A stretch of 48,705 nucleotides of DNA from Candidatus Galligastranaerophilus faecipullorum (lineage in GTDB: Bacteria; Cyanobacteriota; Vampirovibrionia; Gastranaerophilales; Gastranaerophilaceae): contig DVFS01000058.1 of assembly GCA_018713115.1 (NCBI GenBank), positions 1-48,705 of the forward strand. The letters run 5' to 3'. Each line of letters starts with the position of its first letter. Within the stretch, counting starts at the first letter, position 1. The notes beneath the pieces are model-generated. The model was not told where the DNA came from. It saw only the letters and a list, made by a program, of their open reading frames with translations, and ran no database searches. Position numbers and translations under genes: made by a program. Positions 34,292 through 43,821 of the stretch are shown piece after piece.

Positions 34292-37120
34292 ATGAGTCTA
34301 GTCGATTTACTTTTAAAAATATTTAAAGACCCCAATGAGCGCAAGATAAATAAAATCATGCCGGTGGTCGAGCATATAAACGCTCTTGAAGAGGAATTTT
34401 CAAAACTCTCCGATGATGAACTGCGCGCCAAGACGGATGAATTTAAAGAGATTTTATCCAAAAGAGAAACTTCTTCCGATTTTAAGAAAGACCGCGAACT
34501 TGAAAAAGCGGCGCTAGATGCCATTTTGCCCGAGGCTTTTGCAACGGTCAGAGAGGCGGGCAAGAGAGTTCTTAACATGCGCCATTTTGACGTACAGCTA
34601 ATAGGCGGTATTTTCCTTCATAACGGACACATTGCACAGATGAGAACAGGCGAGGGTAAAACACTTGTGGCAACACTTCCCGCTTACCTTAATGCACTTA
34701 CGGGAAAGGGTGTTCATATAATTACGGTAAACGACTATCTTGCAAAGCGTGACCGTGACTGGATGGGCAAAATCTATGAGTTTCTGGGGCTTTCCGTGGG
34801 GGTTATTCTCTCTCAGGGCTCCGGGCATAATGATTTTAATGCAAAAAAAGAAGCCTACGCGTGCGATATTACATACGGTACAAATAACGAATTCGGTTTT
34901 GATTACCTTCGCGACAACATGTCCTCATCTCTTGATGCACTTGTTCAAAGACCTTATAACTATGCAATTATCGATGAAGTTGACAGTATTTTAATTGACG
35001 AAGCCCGCACCCCGCTCATTATCTCGGGAAGGCTGGAGAAGTCTGCCGAAACATACAGAATAATGGCAAAAATTGCCCCGCTCCTGCAGAAGATTGAACA
35101 CTACGAGGTGGATGAAAAGAATAAGAATATTATTTTAACAGAGGACGGCATAGATAAAGCGTGTGAATTGCTGAATGTTGAGGATCTGTTTGATATTCAC
35201 ACCCAGTATGCACATCATCTCCTGCAGGCGCTTAAAGCCAAGGAATTGTTTATAAAAGATACCGATTATGTTGTTAAAAACAATGAAGTAATGATAGTTG
35301 ACGAGTTCACGGGCCGCATTATGGAAGGCAGGCGCTGGTCTGAGGGGCTTCATCAGGCAATAGAGGCTAAAGAAGGCGTGCCCATTCAGGATGAAACACA
35401 AACTCTTGCAAGTATAACTTTTCAAAATCTTTTCAGGCTGTACCCGAAGCTTTCGGGCATGACGGGTACCGCTATGACGGAAGAGGCAGAGTTTGGAAAG
35501 ATTTACAATTTGCCATGTACGGAAATTCCCACCAATAAGCCCGATATCAGGATTAATTACCCGGATGTTATTTATAAAACCCGTGAGATGAAATACTTGA
35601 AAGTGGCTGATGAAATAGAGAAAATGGCTAAAATGGGGCGTCCGACTCTTGTGGGCACCATAAGTATTGAAAAATCGGAATATCTCTCGGCCATCCTTAA
35701 AAAACGCGGCATTAAGCATAATGTTCTTAATGCCAAGGCACACGAGAGAGAAGCATATATCATTGCTCAGGCGGGCAGGGTGAATGCAGTTACAATTGCA
35801 ACAAATATGGCAGGCCGCGGTACGGATATCCTTCTTGGCGGCAACCCTGAATATCTTGCAAAAGAAGATTTGGATTCAAAAGGAATTACACCTGATGCTC
35901 CCGATTATGAAGCGCAAAAAGAAGCGGCTCTTGAGCGCGCAAGGAAAATTACCGAAGAAGAACACGCAAAAGTTGTGGCTCTCGGCGGATTGCATGTAAT
36001 TGGTACGGAGCGTCACGAATCAAGGCGTATTGATAATCAGCTCCGCGGTCGTGCGGCGCGTCAGGGCGACCCGGGGTCTACAAGGTTTTTCCTCTCACTT
36101 GAAGACGATTTAATGAGAATTTTTGGCGGCGAGAAAATCTCCGCTCTTATGAGCATGTTGAATATTGAAGAAGATATGGCGATTGAAAACCCTCTTATAA
36201 CGCGTCAGATAGAGTCCGCACAGAAGAAGGTGGAAACTTATCACTTTGATATAAGAAAAAGCGTGCTTGAATATGACGATGTTATTAATATTCAAAGGGA
36301 AAAATTTTATATCCAAAGACGAAAAGTTCTCGCTTCAAAAAATTTGAGTTCCGATATTAACTATATGATAAACCTTGAAGTGGATAAAATTCTTAAACAA
36401 TATATCTCTCCTGATATGCCTCCTGCGGAATACGTAAAAGATGATATAAAAATGCTGGTAAATGAAATACACCTTGTATTCCCGCAATTGAGCGGCGTTA
36501 CACTTGATGACCTTATGGAAAAAAGATATCAGGAAATGTCTGATTACTTAAAGGGTCTTGTAAATGCTGCATATCGTGAAATGGAAGAAACCTCGGTTCA
36601 GGGCTTTAATGATGTAATGTCGCGTTATGGCTCGCCCGATACAAAAAAACAGGAGCCTTTTTCCGATGACAACGTTATGCGGACACTCGAGCGCGATATA
36701 TTGCTTCAGGTTATTGATTCCAAATGGATTGACCACCTGAATAATATCGATGCCCTTAAAGACTCCATAGGTCTTGTTGCATACGGTCAAAAAGACCCGC
36801 TGATTGAATATAAAAAAGAGGCATTTAATCTTTTTAACTCCATGATGTCTGATATTCAATCCGAAACTGTGCGCCACTTATTCAGAGCAAGATTTGGCAT
36901 ACAAATAATAGATGAGAATGAAAATCCGCTTGAAGATATACCATTCTCCGACGGCGTTGCTGAAACGGAAACGGAGCTAACAAGGGCGCTTAAAAATTCA
37001 ACATCAAACTATGTTGATGAACAGCCAAAAGAAGATATGCCTAAAATCGGCAGAAATGACCCCTGTCCGTGCGGCAGCGGCTTAAAATACAAAAAATGCT
37101 GTGGCAAGGGTAAGGTATAA
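34292..37120 (+). CDS. secA: Preprotein translocase ATPase SecA
   Basis: Motor that pushes unfolded preproteins through SecYEG, 942 aa. DEAD-type motor motifs are present: [17 protein letters not shown] (Walker A), [32 protein letters not shown] (Walker B region), [21 protein letters not shown] and the arginine-finger region [31 protein letters not shown]. The preprotein cross-linking, scaffold and wing domains follow. The C-terminus ends with a zinc-binding SEC-C motif, [14 protein letters not shown], which binds SecB or ribosomes in many bacteria. Full length and intact. It is expressed from its own promoter, divergent from the permease-ruvB operon. Confidence 0.98.
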   Translation: MSLVDLLLKIFKDPNERKINKIMPVVEHINALEEEFSKLSDDELRAKTDEFKEILSKRETSSDFKKDRELEKAALDAILPEAFATVREAGKRVLNMRHFDVQLIGGIFLHNGHIAQMRTGEGKTLVATLPAYLNALTGKGVHIITVNDYLAKRDRDWMGKIYEFLGLSVGVILSQGSGHNDFNAKKEAYACDITYGTNNEFGFDYLRDNMSSSLDALVQRPYNYAIIDEVDSILIDEARTPLIISGRLEKSAETYRIMAKIAPLLQKIEHYEVDEKNKNIILTEDGIDKACELLNVEDLFDIHTQYAHHLLQALKAKELFIKDTDYVVKNNEVMIVDEFTGRIMEGRRWSEGLHQAIEAKEGVPIQDETQTLASITFQNLFRLYPKLSGMTGTAMTEEAEFGKIYNLPCTEIPTNKPDIRINYPDVIYKTREMKYLKVADEIEKMAKMGRPTLVGTISIEKSEYLSAILKKRGIKHNVLNAKAHEREAYIIAQAGRVNAVTIATNMAGRGTDILLGGNPEYLAKEDLDSKGITPDAPDYEAQKEAALERARKITEEEHAKVVALGGLHVIGTERHESRRIDNQLRGRAARQGDPGSTRFFLSLEDDLMRIFGGEKISALMSMLNIEEDMAIENPLITRQIESAQKKVETYHFDIRKSVLEYDDVINIQREKFYIQRRKVLASKNLSSDINYMINLEVDKILKQYISPDMPPAEYVKDDIKMLVNEIHLVFPQLSGVTLDDLMEKRYQEMSDYLKGLVNAAYREMEETSVQGFNDVMSRYGSPDTKKQEPFSDDNVMRTLERDILLQVIDSKWIDHLNNIDALKDSIGLVAYGQKDPLIEYKKEAFNLFNSMMSDIQSETVRHLFRARFGIQIIDENENPLEDIPFSDGVAETETELTRALKNSTSNYVDEQPKEDMPKIGRNDPCPCGSGLKYKKCCGKGKV

Positions 37121-37157
37121 AGTTCTGCGTTAAATTTGTACATAACAATTTTTTCTC

Positions 37158-37185
37158 TTGAGGTGTTTTTATATTTGTATATAAA
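37158..37185 (+). promoter_or_regulatory. Promoter of the kinase-like protein gene
   Basis: TTGAGG (37158-37163), 16-nt spacer, TATAAA (37180-37185), then GGGAAG before the ATG at 37204. It separates this gene from secA, although no terminator is visible after secA. Confidence 0.55.
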
Positions 37186-37203
37186 GTCTTAAAAGGGAAG
37201 AAA

Positions 37204-39051
37204 ATGGAATCCGCCAAGATTTATTCATCGTTTAAAATGCCTGATAATGCATCTTTAAGGCATACTGAGTCAAATACGCCGGTTTCAAATGCCATAGACA
37301 GGTCTGATACTGATGTTAAAACTAAATATGCCGCAAGCGCGGCTGCTGCTATAGGTATAGCTGCACTTGCAATTGCGGCAATTAAACTCGGCCCCAAGGT
37401 ATTAAAAGGCAGAAAAATTATGCCAACCGGGGCTTCGGGTGTGCAGAATAATTTACCACGGCAGATAAATAATCAGGCGGATGTTTTGCCGAATGGTAAA
37501 GCCACTGGGTTTAATGCCGTAGAATTTTTAAAAGACAGATTGTCTTTAATGTATGAAGGCAAAGCCGAGTTAAATTTCGATAATCTTGCGCAAGCTGAGG
37601 TTTTAAAAAGCGGTTCAAAAAGATATGCTTATGAGTTCAAAGACAACAACGGCGCCCTGCACTCTTTTAAACTTCTGTCGGATAAAGACGGTGAGTTTTT
37701 ATCACTGTTTGAAAAAACTGTCGACACGGACGGTTCGATTATACGTGCAAAATATTCAAAAGACAGTGTTATTCCTATTTTTTCAACAAATGCAAATAAA
37801 GAGGGTACATGTATTATAAATTCGTACAATATTGACGGAATTTCTTATCATAAAACAATAAAAAAGCACCCCGACGGCACGGTTGAAGAAGCATTGGGTA
37901 AGGGTTTACTGGGTAATATTCCGATCAGCAAAACAAAAACCGTTAAAAATGCAAATGGTGAAAAGATTAAGTTTGTTACCGATTTGACAGGCGACAGCCC
38001 GGTTGAATATATACGCATACCGGGTGCCGGACATCCTCAATACGCGGTATTGCCTTCAGGGCAGCACGGGAAAATAACTGTGTATAAACTGGATAATAAA
38101 GGCCGAATCCTGTCGCAATCAACGGAAAAAATGCAGGATTATATCTGGGATGTTAAGGCGCCGCGTTTAAATGTTTCCGATACGCCTGATATGGTGCCGG
38201 CATATTCATACGGAGGTAATCTTGACAGGGATTTTAAAAGAATACCGCGCGATAAAAATGAAACCAGAAAATTTGTAAGCGAAAGCGCTAAGATGGACTA
38301 TAATACAGATTTGTTCGGGGATTTTTCGGATAGGTATTATGATGTGCCCGAGCGCTTTGCAATAATTGCAAATAATATTGCCGATAAAAACGGAAGTGCA
38401 CTTGTCTGTGATAATATCCCCGCAATATTTAAGGGTATTGATACATCCGAAATTCAAAAAGCACTGGATAATTTTTCCGCTCTCAAAGACTATAAGATTC
38501 CTGTCTATGAATTTGAGATTGCAGGTAAAAAATTCAGGGCCGCATATGTGGGCGGAGGACAGATTGGAAATGTATACAAATTGCAAGACGAGGCAGGAAA
38601 TACGGCTGCTCTGAAAATATTCAGAGATCAATTTCTGCTCGGCGCGCAATCGGGATATTCGGAAATTCCTCTTTCCAGGCAAATGAGCAGGGAAGGGGTA
38701 AAAGACGTGCCGAAATTCTTTATGGCAAATCCCGTAGGAAAACCGGTATGTGTTAACGGCGACTGTGCCTACACGGGTCATGGCGGCTGGATGCTTAGTG
38801 AATTTATAGAAAGCTCAACGCCTCAAAAACAGGAAGGAATTACATTTTCGCAGTGGCTTAAAAAACATAATCTTGTTTTCGGCGATTATAACGGAGGTAC
38901 AAAAGCCGGTGATTATATTGTGGATATAGGCGGCGTTACAAGTAAAAAATCTATTGACAGTGAAACATATTCCGTGCTGGACGAACTTGATAACAGGCTG
39001 CTTACTACAATACATAACGGTACAAGTGTAGAAAAACTTTTAGATATTTAA
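37204..39051 (+). CDS. Unknown protein with C-terminal kinase-like fold
   Basis: A 615-aa protein without a recognised family. The N-terminus has no cleavable signal, but residues about 40-62 (YAASAAAAIGIAALAIAAIKLG) are a hydrophobic Ala/Ile helix. The middle (about 100-370) looks like a beta-rich repeat region of the type GxxxxxYxLDxxG. The last 180 residues read like a protein-kinase fold: Gly-rich loop VGGGQIGNVYKL (449-460), a VAIK-like lysine K471 in AALKIF, hinge WMLSEFIES, a catalytic-loop-like HNLVFGDYNGG (H555, D561) and a DFG-like DIGG (D574). This suggests a small-molecule or protein kinase, or a pseudokinase, possibly exported. The assignment rests only on motif order and spacing; I have not seen a named homologue. 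Confidence 0.7.
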   Translation: MESAKIYSSFKMPDNASLRHTESNTPVSNAIDRSDTDVKTKYAASAAAAIGIAALAIAAIKLGPKVLKGRKIMPTGASGVQNNLPRQINNQADVLPNGKATGFNAVEFLKDRLSLMYEGKAELNFDNLAQAEVLKSGSKRYAYEFKDNNGALHSFKLLSDKDGEFLSLFEKTVDTDGSIIRAKYSKDSVIPIFSTNANKEGTCIINSYNIDGISYHKTIKKHPDGTVEEALGKGLLGNIPISKTKTVKNANGEKIKFVTDLTGDSPVEYIRIPGAGHPQYAVLPSGQHGKITVYKLDNKGRILSQSTEKMQDYIWDVKAPRLNVSDTPDMVPAYSYGGNLDRDFKRIPRDKNETRKFVSESAKMDYNTDLFGDFSDRYYDVPERFAIIANNIADKNGSALVCDNIPAIFKGIDTSEIQKALDNFSALKDYKIPVYEFEIAGKKFRAAYVGGGQIGNVYKLQDEAGNTAALKIFRDQFLLGAQSGYSEIPLSRQMSREGVKDVPKFFMANPVGKPVCVNGDCAYTGHGGWMLSEFIESSTPQKQEGITFSQWLKKHNLVFGDYNGGTKAGDYIVDIGGVTSKKSIDSETYSVLDELDNRLLTTIHNGTSVEKLLDI

Positions 39052-39052
39052 G

Positions 39053-39086
39053 AAAAAGAGCCCGTGCGCGAGGCTCTTTTTGTTTT
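39053..39086. terminator. Bidirectional intrinsic terminator
   Basis: A 10-bp stem, AAAAAGAGCC (39053-39062) with GGCTCTTTTT (39072-39081), has a 9-nt loop and T-runs on both strands. It serves the converging kinase-like and radical SAM genes. Confidence 0.9.
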
Positions 39087-39093
39087 TCGTATC

Positions 39094-40011
39094 TTAATCG
39101 GCGCACTCCAAGTAAAAACCTGACCCCTGTTGCGTTTTTCTTTTTATGAAAATGTCATCTATAAGGTTAAGTGTTTCAAATTTGTTGTTTATCCACTTCG
39201 GAGCAATAAGCGTTTTTGAATATCCGCTTCCGGCAAGGCGGTGGATAGTGGTGCCAGGGGGCAGTATTTCAAGAAAGTCGCAGACGATTTCACAATATTG
39301 CTCCATGGTAAAAAGCTCAAAGGGCTCTTTTTTGTAAATTTTTGCAAGAGGGGCATCTTCAAGTACCGTAAGCATATGTAGTTTTATTCCGTCAATACCC
39401 AGCTTTGCGAGTCTTTTTGCACTCTGCTTTATTAAGTCCTTATTCTCCCCGGGCAGCCCGAGAACCATATGGACACAGACTTTTATTCCTCGTTCTTTTG
39501 CCAGTTTGTATGAATGCAAAAAACATTCATAATCATGCCCGCGGTTAATTTTTTTAAGCGTTTCATTGTGAGTGCTTTGAAGTCCCAGCTCAAGCCAGGG
39601 GTTTTTATATTGTGCTATAAGGTTAAGTTTTTCTTCATCAATGCAGTCGGGTCTTGTGCCTATTGAAATTCCGACAATTTTCTCATCGCAGAACGCACTG
39701 TCATAGATTTCTTTTAATTTTTCAACAGGTGCATAGGTGTTTGTATATGCTTGAAAATAAGCGATAAATTTGTTCGCTCCGAATCTTTGCGATAGTGTAT
39801 CAATACCCGTTTTTACCTGGCTTCTGATATCAAGTGCGCTTGAGTGCGCCTTTGAAAAGCTGCCTGACTCATCGCAGAAAATGCATCCTCCGCTTGAGAT
39901 TGTTCCGTCGCGGTTCGGACAGGAAAAACCGGCATCCAGAGTTATTTTATAGACTTTTTCTCCGAATTTTTCCTTAAGATAATCACTAAAGGAATAATAT
40001 GCTTTTTGCAT
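39094..40011 (-). CDS. Radical SAM protein, YhcC/TIGR01212 family
   Basis: A 305-aa iron-sulfur enzyme. The cluster-binding cysteines are C31, C43 and C46 in FSCPNRDGTISSGGCIFC, the expanded spacing typical of the YhcC (Elp3-like) family rather than CxxxCxxC. GISIGTRPDCIDEEKL and WLELGLQSTHNETLKKINRGH are conserved in the family, and the C-terminal region has EILPPGTTIHRLAGSGY. It would cleave S-adenosylmethionine to start a radical reaction, perhaps on tRNA; the substrate is not established. GGTGG precedes the ATG. It is divergent from surE. Confidence 0.93.
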   Translation of the reverse strand: MQKAYYSFSDYLKEKFGEKVYKITLDAGFSCPNRDGTISSGGCIFCDESGSFSKAHSSALDIRSQVKTGIDTLSQRFGANKFIAYFQAYTNTYAPVEKLKEIYDSAFCDEKIVGISIGTRPDCIDEEKLNLIAQYKNPWLELGLQSTHNETLKKINRGHDYECFLHSYKLAKERGIKVCVHMVLGLPGENKDLIKQSAKRLAKLGIDGIKLHMLTVLEDAPLAKIYKKEPFELFTMEQYCEIVCDFLEILPPGTTIHRLAGSGYSKTLIAPKWINNKFETLNLIDDIFIKRKTQQGSGFYLECAD

Positions 40012-40121
40012 TAATCCACCATCTGTTATAATAAAATATTATATTCTCTCCAAACTTTTGGCAAATTCATTAAGAATCATGTTATAATTATACTTAAAAG
40101 ACAGTTTACACAGGTGGATTT
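40012..40121. promoter_or_regulatory. Divergent promoter region for the radical SAM gene and surE
   Basis: The plus strand has TATAAT at 40083-40088 with a rather distant TTGGCA at 40058-40063, then AGGTGG before the surE ATG. The minus strand has TATAAC/TATTAT-type boxes near 40025-40045. No palindrome was seen. Confidence 0.4.
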
Positions 40122-40934
40122 ATGAAAATATTAATTTCCAATGACGACGGTATTGCGGCAACAGGTATTAAAGCCCTTATGACAAGGCTTTCAAAAGAAC
40201 ATGAAGTATATGTTGTGGCGCCTGACAGAGAAAGAAGCGCCGCAGGGCATTCTTTAACACTGCATACGCCTTTAAGGGTTGAAGAGCTTGAGTCGCAGTT
40301 TGGTGCTAAAAGGGTCTGGGTTACATCAGGAACTCCGGGTGACTGCATAAAACTCGGTATTTGTGCCGTTTTGGAGCAGGGGGAATTGCCTGATATCGTT
40401 ATTTCAGGAATTAATCACGGCCCAAATCTAGGGACTGATATTTTATACTCGGGTACGGTAAGCTGTGCTATGGAAGGCGCTATGCTTGATTATCCCAGCA
40501 TTGCGGTTTCTCTTGCAAGTATGACTTCCGACCCCCTGTACTTTGATGTTACGGCGGATTTTATAGCAAAATTTCTGCCTAAGATTCAAAAAATAAGCTT
40601 TCCTAAAAAAACAATTTTAAATATAAATACTCCGGCACTGGAGGAAGAAGATATTGCGGGTGTGGAAATTACAAAACTCGGCACAAAAATGTTTACGGAT
40701 AATTACGAAAAGCGTATAGACCCGAGAGGCAAGGTATACTACTGGATGGCAGGCGAACTTACCACAAAACATGAAGAAGACGGTACTGATATCAGCGCGG
40801 TCAGGGCAAACCGTATTTCTATCACGCCTGTTACTTTTGAAATGACTCACAAAAGCATAATGGCGGATTTGGAAAAAGAGTTCTGCAAAGACGGCATTTG
40901 CGACTGGTACGGCTATGGTTCAAATAACGCTTAA
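40122..40934 (+). CDS. surE: 5'/3'-nucleotidase SurE
   Basis: Metal-dependent phosphatase of 270 aa that removes phosphate from nucleoside monophosphates and short polyphosphates, linked to stationary-phase survival. The metal site is the N-terminal SNDDGI motif (D8, D9). APDRERSAAGHSLT, SGTPGDCIKLG, DIVISGINHGPNLGTDILYSGTVSCAMEGAMLDYPSIAVS are all intact. AGGTGG before the ATG supports the start. The end of the gene overlaps the start of thiS by 20 nt. Confidence 0.96.
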   Translation: MKILISNDDGIAATGIKALMTRLSKEHEVYVVAPDRERSAAGHSLTLHTPLRVEELESQFGAKRVWVTSGTPGDCIKLGICAVLEQGELPDIVISGINHGPNLGTDILYSGTVSCAMEGAMLDYPSIAVSLASMTSDPLYFDVTADFIAKFLPKIQKISFPKKTILNINTPALEEEDIAGVEITKLGTKMFTDNYEKRIDPRGKVYYWMAGELTTKHEEDGTDISAVRANRISITPVTFEMTHKSIMADLEKEFCKDGICDWYGYGSNNA

Positions 40935-41115
40935 CGGGAACAAAAAAGAAATCCCTCAGGGTTCAACAATCGAAACACTTTTGTCATCGATGGATTTACC
41001 GAGATTCTTTGTTGTGGAAAAAAACTTAAAAATAATTTACAAAGAAGAGTACGCAGGTAATATCCTGCATGACGGCGATGTTATTGAGATTGCGGCGTTT
41101 TGCGGCGGAGGCTGA
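40915..41115 (+). CDS. thiS: ThiS-like sulfur carrier protein
   Basis: A 66-aa ubiquitin-fold protein ending in Gly-Gly-Gly (FCGGG), where the terminal glycine is adenylated and converted to a thiocarboxylate that donates sulfur to the thiazole ring of thiamine. The pattern VQITLNGNKKEIPQGSTIETLL, the central FFVVEKNLKII and the DGDVIEIAAFCGGG tail fit the ThiS family. It overlaps surE by 20 nt and has no strong ribosome binding site of its own, so translation is probably coupled. ThiF, ThiG and ThiH are not present here. A MoaD-like or other sulfur-carrier role is the alternative. Confidence 0.88.
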   Translation: MVQITLNGNKKEIPQGSTIETLLSSMDLPRFFVVEKNLKIIYKEEYAGNILHDGDVIEIAAFCGGG

Positions 41116-41142
41116 TAATTTTATTTATATGCAAAAAATTTT

Positions 41143-41174
41143 CTTTACACTTGTTATACCGATGTGTAGTTTAA
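41143..41174 (+). promoter_or_regulatory. Promoter-like element shared with corA
   Basis: TTTACA (41144-41149) and TAGTTT (41167-41172) are 17 nt apart. The block CTTTACA...ATGTGTAGTTTAA recurs before corA at 47499-47527 with 3 nt less between the parts. Confidence 0.35.
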
Positions 41175-41189
41175 AACCCGAGGTATTAT

Positions 41190-42218
41190 ATGAAAATTAA
41201 CGCAATAAGAAATTTTGCATACATAAATAATTTTAACAACCTTTCTCCTGCTGTAAAGAAAGCGGCATCTCCCGTTATTGATAATAGAATGTCTTATTTT
41301 GACATACCTTTTTATGGTTTAAATACAGAAGACAGGCATGAAATTCCTTCGCAAGAAGAAATTGACAGGGCTGTGCTAAATTCCCTTAGGACAAAAAATG
41401 CCGCCATGGCGTTCTCTCAAAAGGCTTTTTCCCTGTGCACGCAGGCGCAGGATACAATTGATGATACCCTTGATAAGTTCAGACGATCCGAAAGTTCGGG
41501 AATAGATGAGTATACCAATGAAAACGGAGCTTTAATAAGAGAGGTTTTTTATAACGACAATGCCAAACCTTTTATGATGGAAGAATATGAAGGCGGAAAA
41601 ACCGTAAGAGTGAGCGAAATCTTCGACGACGGAAGTTTAAAAATTGATGACAAAGGAAAAGGGGCGGTAATTTTTGCGGATAAAAACGGCTCTTTGAAAA
41701 GCGTTGAAACTTTTTGGGGAGCAAAACCCCGTGAAGTCTTAAGAATGGATGATGACAGGGTTAAATATGTCGCATTTAAACTTGATTTGCAGGCAAGAGA
41801 TTCGGCAGACGTTTTTGAATACTATAAGAACTATGATGAATCCAGAATTGCCATAAAGTATTTTGAAACAGTGTACGGTAAAAACTTTACAACCCCAGAC
41901 AGGTGCTTCAGGATGATGCTGCTTGCAAATGACGACCTTGATGCAAAAACTCCTTTTACTCCGCTTGTGTATCTTGAAAATGTGGTCACATCTCCTTCAA
42001 AGACTTCTTTTTCGGCACAAAACGGCGTATTTTACACTTTTGACGGAGTTATCAATGATTCAAAAGGTGTGGCAGGCAGAATAGTGTCAGAGGAGCCGAT
42101 ATCATACAATAAAGATATAAAAGCTCCTGTTGACGAGCATTTCCCTTTGAGTTCGCAGTTTGAAAGTGCATGTGTTATGATGAATCATAACGGCGAATTT
42201 CTTGAAATGCCGGTATAG
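41190..42218 (+). CDS. Unknown protein, MxIN N-terminus
   Basis: A 342-aa protein that I do not recognise. It begins MKINAIRNFAYINN with no signal peptide or TM helix. The middle has a beta-rich pattern of the type ENGALIREVFYNDNAKPFMMEEY...KIDDKGKGAVIFADKNGSLKSVETF, resembling short YD-like strand repeats, also seen loosely in the kinase-like protein at 37204-39051. The C-terminal 130 residues are mixed and end VMMNHNGEFLEMPV. GAGGT five nt before the ATG supports the start. Shared N-terminal wording with two other proteins in the window suggests a common sorting or fold element. Function unknown. Confidence 0.75.
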   Translation: MKINAIRNFAYINNFNNLSPAVKKAASPVIDNRMSYFDIPFYGLNTEDRHEIPSQEEIDRAVLNSLRTKNAAMAFSQKAFSLCTQAQDTIDDTLDKFRRSESSGIDEYTNENGALIREVFYNDNAKPFMMEEYEGGKTVRVSEIFDDGSLKIDDKGKGAVIFADKNGSLKSVETFWGAKPREVLRMDDDRVKYVAFKLDLQARDSADVFEYYKNYDESRIAIKYFETVYGKNFTTPDRCFRMMLLANDDLDAKTPFTPLVYLENVVTSPSKTSFSAQNGVFYTFDGVINDSKGVAGRIVSEEPISYNKDIKAPVDEHFPLSSQFESACVMMNHNGEFLEMPV

Positions 42219-42299
42219 TGCTATGTAATTTTATGTAATGAAATAATTATACTCTTGTGTTAAAATTCCCTTGTAAATTTATATTATACGGGGATTGTC

Positions 42300-43805
42300 A
42301 TGAAAAAACGTGCATATATCAGTGTTTTTGATAAAACAAATATAACAGAGCTCGCAAAAAGACTGGAGGCGGCTCAGTGGGAAATAGTTTCCACCGGAAA
42401 TACGGCAAAGCTTTTGCGCGAGAACGGTATAAAAGTAACTGAGAGTTCTGAAATAACCGGTTTTGACGAGCTTCTCGGCGGCAAGGTAAAGTCCCTCCAT
42501 CCGGATATCTTTGCTCCGGTGCTTGCAGATGAAAATGAGGCAAAAACACTTAAATACCTTCCTTTTTCTCTTGTGATAGTTAATTTATATCCTTTTGAGA
42601 AATACAAAGGTGTAAATGCCGATATTGACACGCTTGTCAAAAATATTGACATAGGAGGTGCCGCTCTTCTTCGTGCTGCGGCAAAAAATTATAAAAATGT
42701 TACCGTAATATGCGATATTAATGATTACGGCCTTGATTTTGACAACATTGATGAAAAAACAAGAGAAATGCTGGCGCTAAAGGCATTTCAGACTACTTCA
42801 AAGTATGATTTTACCATTTTTGAGGAACTTTCATACAATTTCGGAATGCAAAAAGATGACGCGCTTTGTGATTTAAAGGCTTTGTATCTAAATAAAATAC
42901 AGAGTCTAAGATACGGGGAAAATCCCCACCAGAATGCTGCTTTATATGGTTATGACAAACAGATTGACTTTGAAATTTTAAACGGCAAGGAAATGTCTTA
43001 TAATAACATTTTAGATGCTACAGCTGCCATAAACATTGCTTCCGAGTTTTTTGATGTTAGTGCGTGTGTTATTGTAAAACACACCAACCCGTGCGGTGTC
43101 GCACTGGGGCAAAATATAGAGGACGCTTGGAAAAAAGCGCTTGATTGCGACCCTCTAAGTGCTTTTGGAGGTATTGTCGCTTTTACAAAAGAAGTGGACG
43201 CAGATGTCGCAAAGCATTTGACTTCAATGTTTTTAGAAATTATTGCGGCTCCTTCATACACTGCTCCGGCGCTTGATATTCTAAAAACAAAGAAAAACCT
43301 GCGCGTGATTAAAATTAATACACCGCTTGAGCAATATCGCAATTTTGTTCCGCAGGAGGTTAAACTTACTCCCTTCGGCGTGCTTGTACAGGAAAATGAC
43401 ACTCTGGAGCTTGATCCGGATAAATTTAAAATTGTCACCAAACTAAAACCTACGCAGGAACAGATTGAGGATATGGTTTTTGCTTTTAAAATTGCAAAAC
43501 ATGTAAAATCAAACGGTATTGTCGTGGCAAAAGATTTAAGGACTCTCGGTATATGCGGAGGGCAGACCTCGCGTGTCGGCGCGGTAGAGATTGCCATAAA
43601 CAGAGTGTGCGATTCGCCAAAAGGTGCAGTCCTTGCAAGCGACGGTTTTTTCCCGGCGGTTGACAATATCCACCTTGCCGCCCAAAACAGAATTGCCGCA
43701 ATAATTCAGCCGGCAGGCTCAATTAAAGATAAAGATGTTATAGAAACCGCGGACAAAATGGGCCTTGTTATGGCAGTGACAGGTATAAGACACTTTAGAC
43801 ACTAA
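42300..43805 (+). CDS. purH: Bifunctional AICAR formyltransferase / IMP cyclohydrolase
   Basis: Catalyses the last two steps of IMP synthesis. The N-terminal cyclohydrolase half shows SVFDKTNITELAKRL, STGNTAKLLRENGI, GGKVKSLHPDIFAPVLA, NLYPFEKY and VKNIDIGGAALLRAAAKNYKNVTVI. The C-terminal formyltransferase half shows RYGENPHQNAALY, the catalytic KHTNPCGVALG, DPLSAFGGIVAFTKEVD, CGGQTSRVGAVEIA, ASDGFFPAVDNIHLAA and IIQPAGSIKDKDVIETAD. At 501 aa it is full length. GGGGA at 42290-42294 is the likely ribosome binding site. The downstream MFS gene starts 16 nt after its stop. Confidence 0.97.
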   Translation: MKKRAYISVFDKTNITELAKRLEAAQWEIVSTGNTAKLLRENGIKVTESSEITGFDELLGGKVKSLHPDIFAPVLADENEAKTLKYLPFSLVIVNLYPFEKYKGVNADIDTLVKNIDIGGAALLRAAAKNYKNVTVICDINDYGLDFDNIDEKTREMLALKAFQTTSKYDFTIFEELSYNFGMQKDDALCDLKALYLNKIQSLRYGENPHQNAALYGYDKQIDFEILNGKEMSYNNILDATAAINIASEFFDVSACVIVKHTNPCGVALGQNIEDAWKKALDCDPLSAFGGIVAFTKEVDADVAKHLTSMFLEIIAAPSYTAPALDILKTKKNLRVIKINTPLEQYRNFVPQEVKLTPFGVLVQENDTLELDPDKFKIVTKLKPTQEQIEDMVFAFKIAKHVKSNGIVVAKDLRTLGICGGQTSRVGAVEIAINRVCDSPKGAVLASDGFFPAVDNIHLAAQNRIAAIIQPAGSIKDKDVIETADKMGLVMAVTGIRHFRH

Positions 43806-43821
43806 AAAGGTATTAACAACT

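Noticed and set aside
35135-35743. 202-aa minus-strand frame opposite secA
   Set aside because: Shadow of SecA with no motif or start signal.
42998-43666. 222-aa minus-strand frame opposite purH
   Set aside because: Lies inside the conserved formyltransferase domain; translation is Ser/Phe-rich shadow sequence.
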